Below, piece by piece: positions 45,994 through 56,418 of a DNA stretch of 64,000 bases; the stretch's first letter is position 1, and every line of letters starts with the position of its first letter. A program made the translations under genes and the position numbers. Below the pieces are notes generated by a model. It saw only the letters and a program-made list of their open reading frames with translations. It did not search any database and had not been told where the DNA came from. The stretch comes from Tilletiopsis washingtonensis (Eukaryota > Basidiomycota > Exobasidiomycetes > Entylomatales): positions 58,464 through 122,463 of the forward strand of contig NW_020312007.1 of assembly GCF_003144115.1 (NCBI RefSeq), given 5' to 3'.

Positions 45994-46896
45994 TAGCTCT
46001 ACGGATGCCGATCCTCACGTGCAGAATGATGACCAGACGCAACGAGCCCGCATGCGCTACCCCCAGACGACTTGTGCAACGCAACGCGCGATCGTGACTA
46101 TCAGCGCAGAAACTTGTGTGGTGGCCAGAAGTGAGAATGTTCGTGTTGACAGAGCTTGGAGCTGCAAGCGCGGCAAGCCTTGATTGAGCTGTGCGCTGCT
46201 CATCGACTGTGACCTTGGCCGGCCGCACGTGCGGCCAGGGCAGCCCCATGTCGGGCGGAGCTTCCATGCGTGGTGTAGCTTCGGGCCGGGGGCCACCGTC
46301 TGGGTGCCGGCGGCTCTGTCGCCGCTGGCGCAGCAGCCCGTGCGCTGCTCCCATTTCTCCGCATCAGCCGCCCAGAAGCAGTCAAGTGTGAGGCTTCCTG
46401 ACATCCTTCTGTTGACAGAAATCTCATGCCGTGTCGGAGGAAGAAGCAGGAGGCGGCGCTAGCGTGGCCCACGCGTGCTCCTTTGCCCCGAGATGCAGCT
46501 GAAGGCGCTGCCTTTTGACCCATGGGGCCCGTGATGGGCTGGCGCGTGCGGGCCGCGCTAAGAGTGCGCCGGCGTCGGCGAACGTGCTTGCTTGCTGCGG
46601 AGGTGAAAGTAGACACGGCGGCGGGGCAAGGCGAAGCGAAGTGCGAGTCAACTGAGAGTCAGGATGGGAGCTCAGAGACAGTACAGCCGCGCAGAGTTGG
46701 CCGGGAGGGTGCCTTAGCGTGCCTGCCTCGGCGAAGTGCCCGATTGGCGGGGTGCGCTGCCGCCGGCTGCCTCCCGCCGGCGGCTCGCCGTGCTGCTCTT
46801 GCCTCAGCACCAGCTGCCTCACTCCTCCAGTCTGCCTCTGCCGTCGCAGGCACCTCGTCGTCCCTACATAAAGCCGCTGCTCCGCTGTCTTTCGCC
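45994..46896. other. 903-bp intergenic region upstream of RNase T2
   Basis: Holds the CWC21 3' UTR and the RNase T2 promoter. An AT-rich TATA-like element (TACATAAA) lies at 46865-46872. No gene was recognised in either strand. Confidence 0.5.
46865..46872 (+). promoter_or_regulatory. TATA-like element of the RNase T2 gene
   Basis: TACATAAA, an AT-rich island in GC-rich surroundings, 25-32 bp before the first ATG and about 100 bp before the second. Confidence 0.4.
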
Positions 46897-48071
46897 ATGC
46901 GTCTGCCCCAGATCCTCCTCGCGCTCCCGCTCCTGCCGTTCGCCGCACCGCCGCCCTCTGCCACCGACATGAAGCTGCCCTCGCTCGCTCGCAGTGCCGT
47001 TGCGTGCGTTGCGGCTGTCTATCTCTGTCTCTTGCTTGCTGACTCGCACCTTTGCCGCCAGGGCCGCCCTGCCGTACCTCACCGAGCGCGCCTGCCTGTC
47101 CTGCTCGTCGCCGTGCAGCCAGGATGCGTGCCAGACCAACACGCCCGGCGGCCTGCTGCTGCTCACTACCTTCTGGGGTGCGTCGCAGACGGGCATACAC
47201 ATTGTGTGCTGCAGCGCTGACCACTTCTGTAGACTACTCGCCGGCCACGGGCCCCGACGACTCCTTCACAATGCATGGCCTCTGGCCCGGTGCGTTTCCG
47301 TGCGCGGCGATGGGCACGGCCTCATGCTCACGTCTGCGATGCTGCCAGACACCTGCAGCGGCGGCTACGACAGCGACTGCGACTCGTCTCGCAACGTGGC
47401 CGACATTGCCGGTGCACTGCAGAGCGCCGGCGCCACCGACACGCTCGATTTCATGAACCAGTACTGGCTCGGTGCGTCGTCTGTCTCCGTCTTGTGCCAG
47501 CCAGCGCTGATCCTCTCGGATGTGCCGCAGACGTCAACGGCGACAACAACCAATTCTGGTCGCACGAGTGGAACAAGCACGGCACGTGTGTCTCGACGCT
47601 GGCGCCGAAGTGCTACGGCTCCAGCTACAGCACCAATGAGGACCTCGTGCGTGGGCTGTGACGGCCGCTGCTGACCGATATGCTGACCGACATCGTCGCG
47701 CAGGCGGACTACTTCACCACCGCCGTCGACCTCTTCAAGGGCCTCAATCTGTACAAGGCCTTCACTGCCAAGGGCATCTACCCATCGTCGAGCAAGACCT
47801 ACACCAAGTCACAGCTGCAGTCTGCGTGAGCATCCCTCGTCCGCCTTTGTGTGCCGCACAGCTGACCCGTGTCGTCCGGGCCCGCAGCGCAAAGGCAGCC
47901 TTTGGCTACACGCCCGCCTTCCGCTGCCGCTCAGGCAAGCTCACCGAAGCCTGGCACTTCCATGAAACGACTGGGCGCAGCACCTCTGCCGATGCCTTCA
48001 CGCGCGTGGCGCCGATCTCGGGCACTGACAATTGTCCTTCGTCGGGCATCTCGTGGGTGCCCAAGTCGTAG
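46897..48071 (+). CDS. Secreted ribonuclease T2
   Basis: Seven exons: 46897-47003, 47062-47177, 47233-47289, 47349-47471, 47531-47646, 47704-47825, 47888-48071; 274 aa. RNase T2 enzymes cleave RNA through 2',3'-cyclic phosphates in the secretory pathway, vacuole or medium. Both catalytic segments are present: CAS1 FTMHGLWP and CAS2 [12 protein letters not shown], each with its catalytic His. Cysteines [29 protein letters not shown] and CRSG/NCPSS fit the fungal disulfide pattern. From the ATG at 46897 the start [20 protein letters not shown] is a good signal peptide. A second in-frame ATG at 46969 ([12 protein letters not shown]) gives a shorter, weaker one; the TATA-like element only 25-32 bp before 46897 makes that start worth considering. 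Confidence 0.92.
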
Positions 48072-48244
48072 TATCTCGTCTCGGATTCAGATCGTCCGAG
48101 GCAGTACAGAACATATAGTGTGCGCGCGATTGAGGCAGCGACGTGATGCGGGATGGCGGAGGGAATGCTTCGGAGGGTGACAGCAGGGTGACGACGGCGG
48201 GTGAAGAGAATGAAGCGACGGCGCGGCTATGGCGGCGCAGACGC

Positions 48245-51200
48245 TCAGAAGGGCGTGTGCAGCACCGAGGGCCAGATGCCGTCGGGCGAGATCATGCCGC
48301 TCGGCAGCTGCTCGTGCTGGCTGCGCATCTGCTGGCCCGAGTGCAGCTGCTGATGTCCGAAGCCTTGCTGCGGCTGCTGCGCCTGTATCCGCTGCTGTTG
48401 CTGGTCGGGCTGCGAGCGCCCGCTGAAGTCCGAGGCGCCCATGTGGCCGTTGCCCGACGGCGCCGCGAGCAGCGCGCGCGAGGCAGACAGGCACGACGAG
48501 ATCTCGGTGACCATCGGCGCCGCGATGCGCCAGACGTCGGCCAGGCGCGCAAGCGTGTCGTGTGCCTCCTTGACGCGCTGCCAGATGCGCTCGAGGCGCT
48601 GCAGGCGCAGAGCGTCGGCGTGCGGTCCTGCCGCGCCTTGATAAGGCCACTGCTGGCCAGAGCCGCCGCCGGACGTCTCCGCGCCGTATGGCTGCGCGTT
48701 GCCGCTTGACAGCGCCGTGGCGCCCTGTGCGGAAAGCAGCAGCTCGCGAGGGTAGTTGCTGTGCGGCTGCGCATCGAACGTCTCGTCGTCGGCAATGCCG
48801 CCGCCCGAGATGGCCAGTGCTTGCATGAGGCACACAAACGAGATGACTGTGCGGAAGGTGATGTCAGGGACGGTAAGGCAGGCTGCGGTGAGCTGTTAGA
48901 CTCACGGACGAGCGAGCAGCCGTTGAACGGATTCGGGCTCAGATCCCGCTTGGAGCTGGCGTGGTGGGCGATCTCGAGGAGACGCTTACTCGCGTGCACG
49001 CAGCGCTCGAGACTGAGGCGCGGCAGGAAGGGTCCGCGAGCGTACAGGTCCTGTGCCGGTGCTGGCGCCAGAGCTTGTTGTTGCTGCTGCTCCTGCTGCG
49101 ACATCCACGCGCCGTCCAGGCCGTTGCCCGTCTCGTCGAGGAACGCGTCGGGCACTGGCACCTGGCATGCGGCTGTAGAGCCGGCGCTCTCGTTGACGCT
49201 GCTGAGGAAGCAGAGCTTGCGCTCAAAGAGACTGGCGCCCTGGAACGCCTGACCCAGGTGCAGCGTGAGCGACGACGTGTAGAGCTGGATCGTCGCACTG
49301 GCACGCAGGTATTGCGCCAGATCCTCCTCGATGTCGTCGGGGCTCGCATTGGCCCGACCGTCGGCACGGCTGTGGGCGCCGATAGCGCCGCCAAGGTTGG
49401 CGCCCGGCGCCTCGATGGCAGCGATTTGCTCCTGCAGCGCCGCATCGATGTCCTCCATCGAGCGCAGAATATCCCTGCGGCTCGCCATGGGCGGCAGGCT
49501 GGAGAAGGAAGAGGGAATGACGGGCGCAGAAGAGCTAGAGTGCGGGCTGGCCGAGGCGTGCCGCGGGTTGTTGTGCGGCGAAGCTGCAGAAATGGAGGAG
49601 GTGGGCGAGGTGGCAGCATTGAGCGCCGACAGAGGCTCGTCTGCGTCGTCGACGTGCGACAGCGCCAGCACGCGGTCCTGCACCAGCAGCAGCGCCTGCA
49701 GCGAGCGCACATTGCTGCCCCACGCCGAGTCGTCCTTGCACGCCGGCATCTCGATGCGCACGCGCGGGTCGTCTGCGCGGATAGTAGGCGCGCGGGCAGT
49801 GTTGTATCTGCGGCAAGGCGTCAGTTTGTGCCGGCACTGAAGCTGCTTCCGCGAGATGTACTCACGCGCACCACATGACCAGACTCCACACCGTCCACCA
49901 CACGCGCTTCTTCATCTCCCGCACGTGCGCCACAGCGGCACGGCTGTACGGGTGCTGCGTGCCCATGCCGGCCGACTCGCGCGGCGTCGTGAAGCTCGAG
50001 GGCGTCTGCATCGCCGCGCTGCTCGGCGGCGTGGCCTGGTGGTAGCCCTTGGACATGGCCAGGCCGAGCGCCTGGTCCGCCTTGAGGCGCGCCTTCAACG
50101 CCCGTCCGCTTCCGTACTGCGCAGCACAAGAGCATCAGTCTGCGGCCCGGCTGCCACTCGTGCGCGCCCAGACTCACCTCATAAATGACAAGCACAGACA
50201 GCGCCTGGATGACCTCCAGCGTGATGGCCTCGCTCGTGCCAGCGTCTTCGCTCGAGCTCTCGATGCGCTCGAGCGCCTCATCGATGGCCTCGCTGGCCAT
50301 GCGTTCGAAGCGCGTCGTTGTCTCGCGCACGCGCTCGTGCTTGGCAGAGCCGAAGTTGACCTGGCTCGGGTGCATGCCGTCCTGCAGCGGCTCCTCGCGC
50401 AGGAAGGGGATGACGGCCTGGATGGCCAGCAAGAAGGGGCTCGATGGCGACATGGCCGACGCCACGGAGCCGACGTGCGCCGGCGCGAGGAAGACGGGGA
50501 TGAAGCGGTAGATGTAGCGGAAGTACTCTGCGAGCAGCGACTGCGTGCCGCCGGGCGGCGATGCTGGCGCGTAGTCGTTGAGCCCCGTGAGCGGCGCTGC
50601 AGCACTGCCGGCACTCCACGTTGGCGCGTTGTTGTTGTTGCCCGACGAGCCGACGCTGCCCGGCCCTGCGTGGTGCGGCATCTGCGACTGCAGAGCCGTG
50701 GTCATGTCGCCGTAGGTGAGGCCCGGATAGAGGCTCAGATCAGGCCCCGTCCAGCCGCTGTCCTCGGGCGTGAGGTTCTGATAGTGCCGCAGGCCGGCCA
50801 CCTCGCCAGGCACGCGCACGGCCGTCGTCATGTCTGCCAGGCTGAACAGCTGTTCCATGTGGCTCTCGAGCGGGCCGACTGTGACCGCGTCAGCAAGGCG
50901 CTGCAGGATGCACGACGCGTGTCAGACTCACGGCGGTCTGCCTTGGGCTTCGGCTTGCCGCCGCGGCGGCTGATGGTGAAGCAGCAGTCGTCCTCGCGCC
51001 CGCGTGCAATGCACGCGGCGCACGGGTTCTTGCCGTTGCAGCGCGACTTGCTGGAGGGAGCGAGGCGTGTCAGCTGGGCGCTTGTGCACCTCACGTGCAG
51101 CAGACGACTCACCGCGAGCGGCAGAAGGTGCATGCGCTCTTCACTGGCGGCTGCGCGACGTTCTTGTTGTCGCGGATCGGCCCGACGCTGGAGTGCGCAC

Positions 51201-51384
51201 CGGCCGGCAGGCCGTCGTCGTTGCTGTCGGCGCTGAGCTCGCGTCCGTACGCCGGCTGCGCGCCGTCGCCGTGGCCCTGGCCGACGCGCACGAGCGGCGG
51301 CGCGCCGTTGCCATTGTCCATGGCGTTGCCGGGCCAGGCATGCCCGTTGCTGCCGGGAAAGGCAGAGTGCGAGGTCCAGTTCAT
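48245..51384 (-). CDS. Zn2Cys6 transcription factor
   Basis: Six exons on the minus strand: 51384-51113, 51050-50932, 50878-50178, 50116-49866, 49807-48906, 48846-48245; 948 aa. The binuclear zinc cluster is near residues 85-115: SACTFCRSR joined to KSRCNGKNPCAAC and REDDC, that is CX2CX6CX5CX2CX8C, split by the first intron. It is followed by SRRGGKPKPKADR, a basic linker. The middle holds a fungal-specific transcription factor domain: SLLAEYFRYIYRFIPVF, PFLLAIQAVIPFL, KKRVWWTVWSLVMW. The exon-3 opening GPLESHMEQLFSLA is typical dimerisation sequence. The C-terminal part is Gln/Ser/Gly-rich and may activate transcription. It is convergent with RNase T2, 173 bp apart. Target genes cannot be predicted. 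Confidence 0.93.
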
Positions 51385-53265
51385 GGCTGCAGCGACGCGC
51401 GCCGGGCAGCGCGGGCAGCGCGACGGAGAGCGGAGATGCGGGTGCGCGGTGGCGCAGGCGTGCGAGACGTGCGCGCGGCGTCGTCGAGCAGCGGCGAGAG
51501 GTGTCGTGTGCGGGTAGGAGGTGCAAGGGCGGGGCAGCTGGTGCTGCGTGTGCGGGTGTGAGGGTGCAGAGCGAGGCGAGAGATGGCGTGCGCCAGCCCG
51601 CTGCCGACGGCTCGCTGCCGCAGCCGCCGCGCCCGCACGACGACGTGCGCGGCTGCTGCGCCGCGCTGTCTCTCATGCAGCTCTCTGCGGGCTGGCTGAC
51701 GTCGGGTGCGGGCGCGGCGGGCGCCGCGGCGGGCGCGGCGGCGCTGGCGGGTCAGCTGCCCGCCCAGCACCAGGTGCAGCACCAGAGCCGCAGGCAGACG
51801 CAGCGTGCCTCGCTTCACCTCCGCCTCTCCGCACCGCGCCGCGCCGCCCGCGGAGGAGCGCGCGCAGCACGGCGCAGGCACAGCAGCGGCAGAGCGAAGA
51901 ACAGGCGCCATCCGCTGCACCGCGCTCTGATGCTGCCCTCGTCCCCCGCGGCACCGCTCCTCACTTTGCGTAAAAGTGCACTCAGACTCTGGCTAAGCGG
52001 TCAGCACTTTGCCTTCTGCCGCTGCCTCAGGGCGCGGCCCTTCATTGCTTCTGAGAATCTCAGCCAGCCGCCGGGAGCGTTGCCGCAGCAGCTTCGTGCC
52101 TTTGACCTCCTCTCCGACATCGTCGTCGATCGTCGCTGCGTCGCTGTCTCGCCTCGATGAGCGCTGTTATCGCCTCATCCGTGCACGCGTGAGAGCATGC
52201 ACACCGTGCCTGCACGCGACGCTAAAGCCGCGCTCCGACGTCTGCCGGCGCAGCTGGCTTCGCACCCACCCCTCTCTCCGCAGGGGCAGCCGCAGCATGC
52301 AAGGCGCACCCAGCGCACGAGGCATGCAGAGAGCGCCTCTACGGCGCCCAGGTGGACAGCCGAGAAGGGCGAAGCATGAAGAGAGCGGGAGGAGAGCAGT
52401 GCTGCGCTGGCTCGTCGTGCCTTTTCTCCGGCGCCGACGCCAGAGCCGACTTGGCGCCCAGCAGGCGTCCTCTCCTGCTCGGTGGGCTTTCCTGCGTCTG
52501 CGGCCCCGGTGGGAGCACCGCTGCACCTCGCGCCTCTCTGCGTCGCTGCGACAGCCCGCAGCGGCATCCTCAGCATCGTAGACGCCGTCCAGTCGAGGTG
52601 CTGTGCTGCGGCGAGACCTCCCTGCTTGGGCCCGTGGAGGACGTGGAGCTTACGTGACAACGAGACCCTCGGGCCTACAGGCACGGCTCCGTGCGCGCCG
52701 CGACGCGCGAAAGCGAGAGCGAGGCGCTCCCGAGGTGCGCCGCGTGCCTACAGCGCGGGTATGTAGCGCGTCTCAGCCGGTCCTAACCAGCCGCAGAGGA
52801 GACGGCACCGGGCGTCGTCTGCTGCTGTCTTCTTCTGTCCCTCGTCGCTGAGGCCGCTCCTTCCTGCTTGCCTGCTGCTTCGCTCATGCTGCTGCTGCTT
52901 TTGCACGTCCTCGTTGGAGCCGGCGCCGTGGGCCCGCCGTGAGCGTGTCTGCTCTCGCTGCAGCGCGCGTACCACAGGCAGACAGCCGTACTCCGCCCGG
53001 CGCCCGACCTGATTCTTATTCTGGGCCCTGGAGTTCCACGCTAGACGAGTGATGTGACAGGCTGCCTGCTGCTGATGCTCCTGTTCCCCTCGGCTGCGCA
53101 GGCGTGAGCAAGAGGATGGAAGCCAGCTCGCTGCTCATCACGTGCGGCGTGCGATGCTTACGCAAGCAGGGGCTGTGCCTGCTCCACATCACGCGGGCGG
53201 CCCGGGCGCTCCGAGCTCTCTCCTGCTCCAAGCTCTCCCCCTTACCACCTCCACGCTCACCCAGC
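51385..53265. other. 1.88-kb divergent intergenic region, no gene recognised
   Basis: Lies between the transcription factor and RCF1 starts. The minus strand next to 51385-51600 is C/T-rich, a leader of the transcription factor. Elsewhere no frame shows family motifs. No RNA gene recognised. Confidence 0.5.
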
Positions 53266-54159
53266 ATGGCCTCTCAAGTGCCCATCCCCAAGTCCAGCGA
53301 CGCGCCGCCCGCCGTAGCCCCCGCATGGAACGGCGGCGCCACGCTGCGCGACGAGCATGAGCGGCTGGCGCGTGCCTCGGAGATCGGCACACAGCAGCAG
53401 GGCTACGTCGACGAGAGCGGCAAGAGCAAGCTGTTTCGAAAGCTCAAGCAGGAGCCGGCAGTGCCGATCGGTGAGTCGCATTGCTGGCAGCGCCGCAGGC
53501 GGGAGAGAAGAGAGAGAGAGAGTGAAGGCCGAGCTGCGACTGTACCGGGCTGTATGTGCGCCGGCTAGCTGCACAGCCAGAAGCGCGGCGTGCGAGTCTT
53601 GGTGTGTATGCGGTGTAGCTAGCGTTCCCGCTGCGGACTGTATGCGGTCTGGACTACTGCACGGCAAGATGCTCGCATGATCCGCCACACACCCGCCCGA
53701 GGTCTCGCTGCGCAACTGTGCGAGCGTCCTGGCTGACGCTCCTCGTCAGGCTCGCTGCTCACCGTCGGCGCGCTCCTCTACGCCTCGCACTACCTGCGCA
53801 CGGGCGACCGCGTCAACTTCCAAAAGGCGCTGCGCTGGCGTGTCGGCCTGCAGGGCGCCACCATCGTCGCCGCCATTGCCGGCACGCTCTACTACGGCTC
53901 GGGCGACCCCGCAGCGCCCTCCTCTTCCTCCGCCGACATTGCCACGGCGCCGGGACGGCCCGCGACAGTGCACCAGGTGCAGCGCGCAGAGGAGAGGAAG
54001 GAGTCGCAACGGGCGATCCTGGCGGAGCGCATGAAGGAGGCGGAGGAGAAGGAACGGCTCAGAGAGGAGGAGGAGGCAAAGCATGTCGACAATCTCCTGC
54101 GGCCGGCCGGCGGCAAGCGGTCATGGCCGGTGGTGGGACAGGACAAGCGGACGTTTTAG
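53266..54159 (+). CDS. RCF1: Rcf1, HIG1-domain respiratory supercomplex factor
   Basis: Two exons, 53266-53470 and 53750-54159; 204 aa. The HIG1 type-1 motif (Q/I)X3(R/H)XRX3Q is met exactly by QKALRWRVGLQ. It is preceded by KLKQEPAVPIGSLLTVGALLY across the intron and followed by a second hydrophobic helix (ATIVAAIAGTLYYG). Rcf1 sits in the mitochondrial inner membrane and supports cytochrome c oxidase assembly and its union with complex III. The C-terminal third is a charged coiled coil (ERKESQRAILAERMKEAEE), as in fungal Rcf1. The intron, 279 nt, is long for this genome. The stop is 73 bp from that of the convergent alcohol dehydrogenase gene. Confidence 0.9.
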
Positions 54160-54232
54160 GGTCGAGCGAGATCAATTGTATATCAAAAGCGTGTGTGTGT
54201 AGAGAGGCTGGGCAGTGGGGAAAGGGGGTGCA

Positions 54233-55421
54233 TTACTTGCTCGACTTGTCCAGCGGGTCAGCGTGCTTCTCGTTGATCTGCGAGGCGAATGAGGGTGAGT
54301 ACAGCATCAGATGATCTTCGGGGGCGGGGGCTACTCACAAGCACGAAGCGGTAGCGCACGTCGCCCTTCTCGAGGCGGTCCGCCGCCTCGTTGACACCCT
54401 CCTCCGTCATCGGCAGCTCCTCGATGATGGGCTGGATGCCGTGGCGCGCCGAGAACTCGATCATCTGCCGGTGCAGCGGCCGGCTGGCAACGACGCTGCC
54501 CATGATGCGCAGCTCGCGCGAGATGATGCTCTGGTACGACTTCAGCCTGAACGGCTCAGGCGAGACGGAAAGAGGCACGACGGTGCCGCGGCTGGCCATG
54601 ACCTTCTCGCTGGTGTACGCGTCCCAGTCTGGCTGCACCGACGTCGAGACGAAGAGATACTTGACGGGCTTGGCGAGCTTCTCGAGGCCTCCGTCCTTGG
54701 CAGCGACGAACTCCTTAGCGCCGAGACGCAGTGCCTCGTCGCGCTTCGAGTCCGAGCCGCTGAACGCCACGACGTCGCACCCCATCTTCGCGAGATACTG
54801 CAGGGCGAGGTGGCCAAGGCCGCCGAGGCCGACGACGCCGACGCGGTCCCACGGCTGCGCACCCGAGTTGACGATGGCGCTGAGCACCGTGGCGCCGGCG
54901 CACTGCAACGGCGCGGCGTGCTTGAGCAGCAGCGAGTCGGGGATCCGGTGGAGGAACTGGGCGTTAATGACATAGTGGTCGCCCAGCGAGCCCTGCTGGG
55001 TGTTACTGGCGCCAAAGAGCTTGCGGTTTGGGCAGAGCGTGTCGACGCCGCGGATGCAATTGTCGCAGGTGAGGTCGGCACCGTGCACGTAGCCCCTAGA
55101 ATGCCAGCGTGAGCATAGACATCCGGGATGGCAGCAGAACGACTGCACTCACCAGCCGACGCGGTCGCCCTTCTTGAAGCTCTCGACGCCGCCGCCGACC
55201 TGGCTGACGACGCCGACGCCCTCGTGGCCCAGGCCGATGCTGGCCTTGCGGTAGTGCAGGTCCGTGCCGCAAAGGCCAGACGCGACAATGTCGATGAGTA
55301 CCTCGTGCGCCTGCAGCGGCACCTCGCCGGCATCGTGGGCGGCGATGCGGCCCGAGGACTTGTCACCGCGGAACGAGCGGCCGAGCGAGACCATGGGCGC
55401 GGAGGAGGAGGAGGCAGTCAT
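54233..55421 (-). CDS. Zinc-dependent alcohol dehydrogenase (MDR superfamily)
   Basis: Three exons on the minus strand: 55421-55153, 55095-54339, 54277-54233; 356 aa. Catalytic zinc ligands are the Cys of SGLCGTDLHYRK, the His of GLGHEGVGVV and the Cys of LQCAGATVLSA. The NAD(P)-binding Rossmann motif is GVVGLGGLGHLALQ. In the structural zinc lobe, WGYVHGADLTCDNCIRGVDTLC has three of the four usual cysteines; the first is Asp. The start at 55421 (CACCATGACT) is 63 bp below a TATA box. An in-frame ATG at 55463 lies too near that box to be used often. The last exon codes only 14 residues (INEKHADPLDKSSK). Substrate unknown; the family includes primary alcohol dehydrogenases and quinone-type reductases. 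Confidence 0.9.
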
Positions 55422-55483
55422 GGTGCGGTGTGAGGTGGTGGTGGTGGGGTTGAACCGGCTCATCTCGGGCTGCCGCTGCCGTG

Positions 55484-55490
55484 TCTTATA
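55484..55490 (-). promoter_or_regulatory. TATA box of the alcohol dehydrogenase gene
   Basis: TATAAGA on the minus strand, 63-69 bp upstream of the ATG at 55421, in an otherwise GC-rich region. Confidence 0.6.
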
Positions 55491-55740
55491 GCCAGACGAC
55501 GCCGCCGTGCCTACGGCCGAAGCAGCGCCGCCCTTCGACAGGCGTCCTTTCTGCGGCTGCACCCTGCATGCTGCTGGCGTGCTCGCTGTGTGTCGTGTGC
55601 CATCGGCCGTCGCCTTCGCTGCGATAGCGCTTCTGGCTGAGCGCTGGCGGCCTGCCCTTTCTACTCGCCGCGCTCCACCGCCATGACGCGCGAAATTCTG
55701 GCGCATGACGCACGCGGCGCCGCGGCCGGCTGTCGTCGGA

Positions 55741-55800
55741 CCGGCGCGCCGGCCGTCAGAAGATCTGCAGCGTGCTGCATGCTGCCTCGGCAGATTTTCT
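55741..55800. repeat. Palindrome and adjacent stem-loop
   Basis: CCGGCGCGCCGG at 55741-55752 is a perfect palindrome. Arms 55758-55768 (AGAAGATCTGC) and 55790-55800 (GCAGATTTTCT) pair in 10 of 11 positions around a 21-nt loop. Position upstream of the dehydrogenase suggests a possible protein site; function unknown. Confidence 0.4.
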
Positions 55801-56418
55801 GAGGCTGCGCCGGAGATAGCAGCCAGCAGCCAGCAGCCAGCACAGTACAGACATCAGCAGCAGGCCACGGCGGCGGCTCGCGGGAGAAGAGCTCCCCTCG
55901 AGAGCAGCAGCGCTCGCAAGAGGGCTAGCAGCGTCATCATGAACGGCCCGCCGCGGCACGTGCACGGCATGGCCCCCTGAGGCAGAGCTGAAGTGCGCCG
56001 CGAGACCGACGAGGCGCAAGAGGCCGTCCTCTCACCTGCTGCTCTGCACTGTGCAAGGGCGCACAGAAAGCGCACAGAGCACCGTTGCCCTCGAGGTCGT
56101 ACGACACGAGACAGCTCGCGCAGCGACAGCAGGCAGCGGCTGCGAGATTGGTGCGCTGAAGGCGCGCCTGCCGGCCGGCCCGTGCACTCGAGTACGTCGC
56201 AGAGCTTGATCGATGGCGCCCCTGCATCCATCATCTACCTCTCCCTGCCTCTCCGCAGCCCCTGCCAGCACCCAGCGGCAGACACAACAGCAGCACGGTC
56301 GCGGTCATGAGGTATGCAAATTGCTATGAGAGCGCAACAGGATGAAGGCACAGCAACGAGCGCGCTGTGTGTCCGATGGCATCATGTAGTCCAGGCATCG
56401 CTGCTCATGCGCTGCTCT

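Larger units (their letters stand above)
55422..56418. other. Intergenic region upstream of alcohol dehydrogenase
   Basis: 997 bp between the dehydrogenase start and the MFS stop, both minus strand. It holds the TATA box at 55484-55490, a 12-bp palindrome at 55741-55752, a stem-loop candidate at 55758-55800 and short AGCAGCC repeats near 55820-55840. No gene recognised. Confidence 0.5.
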
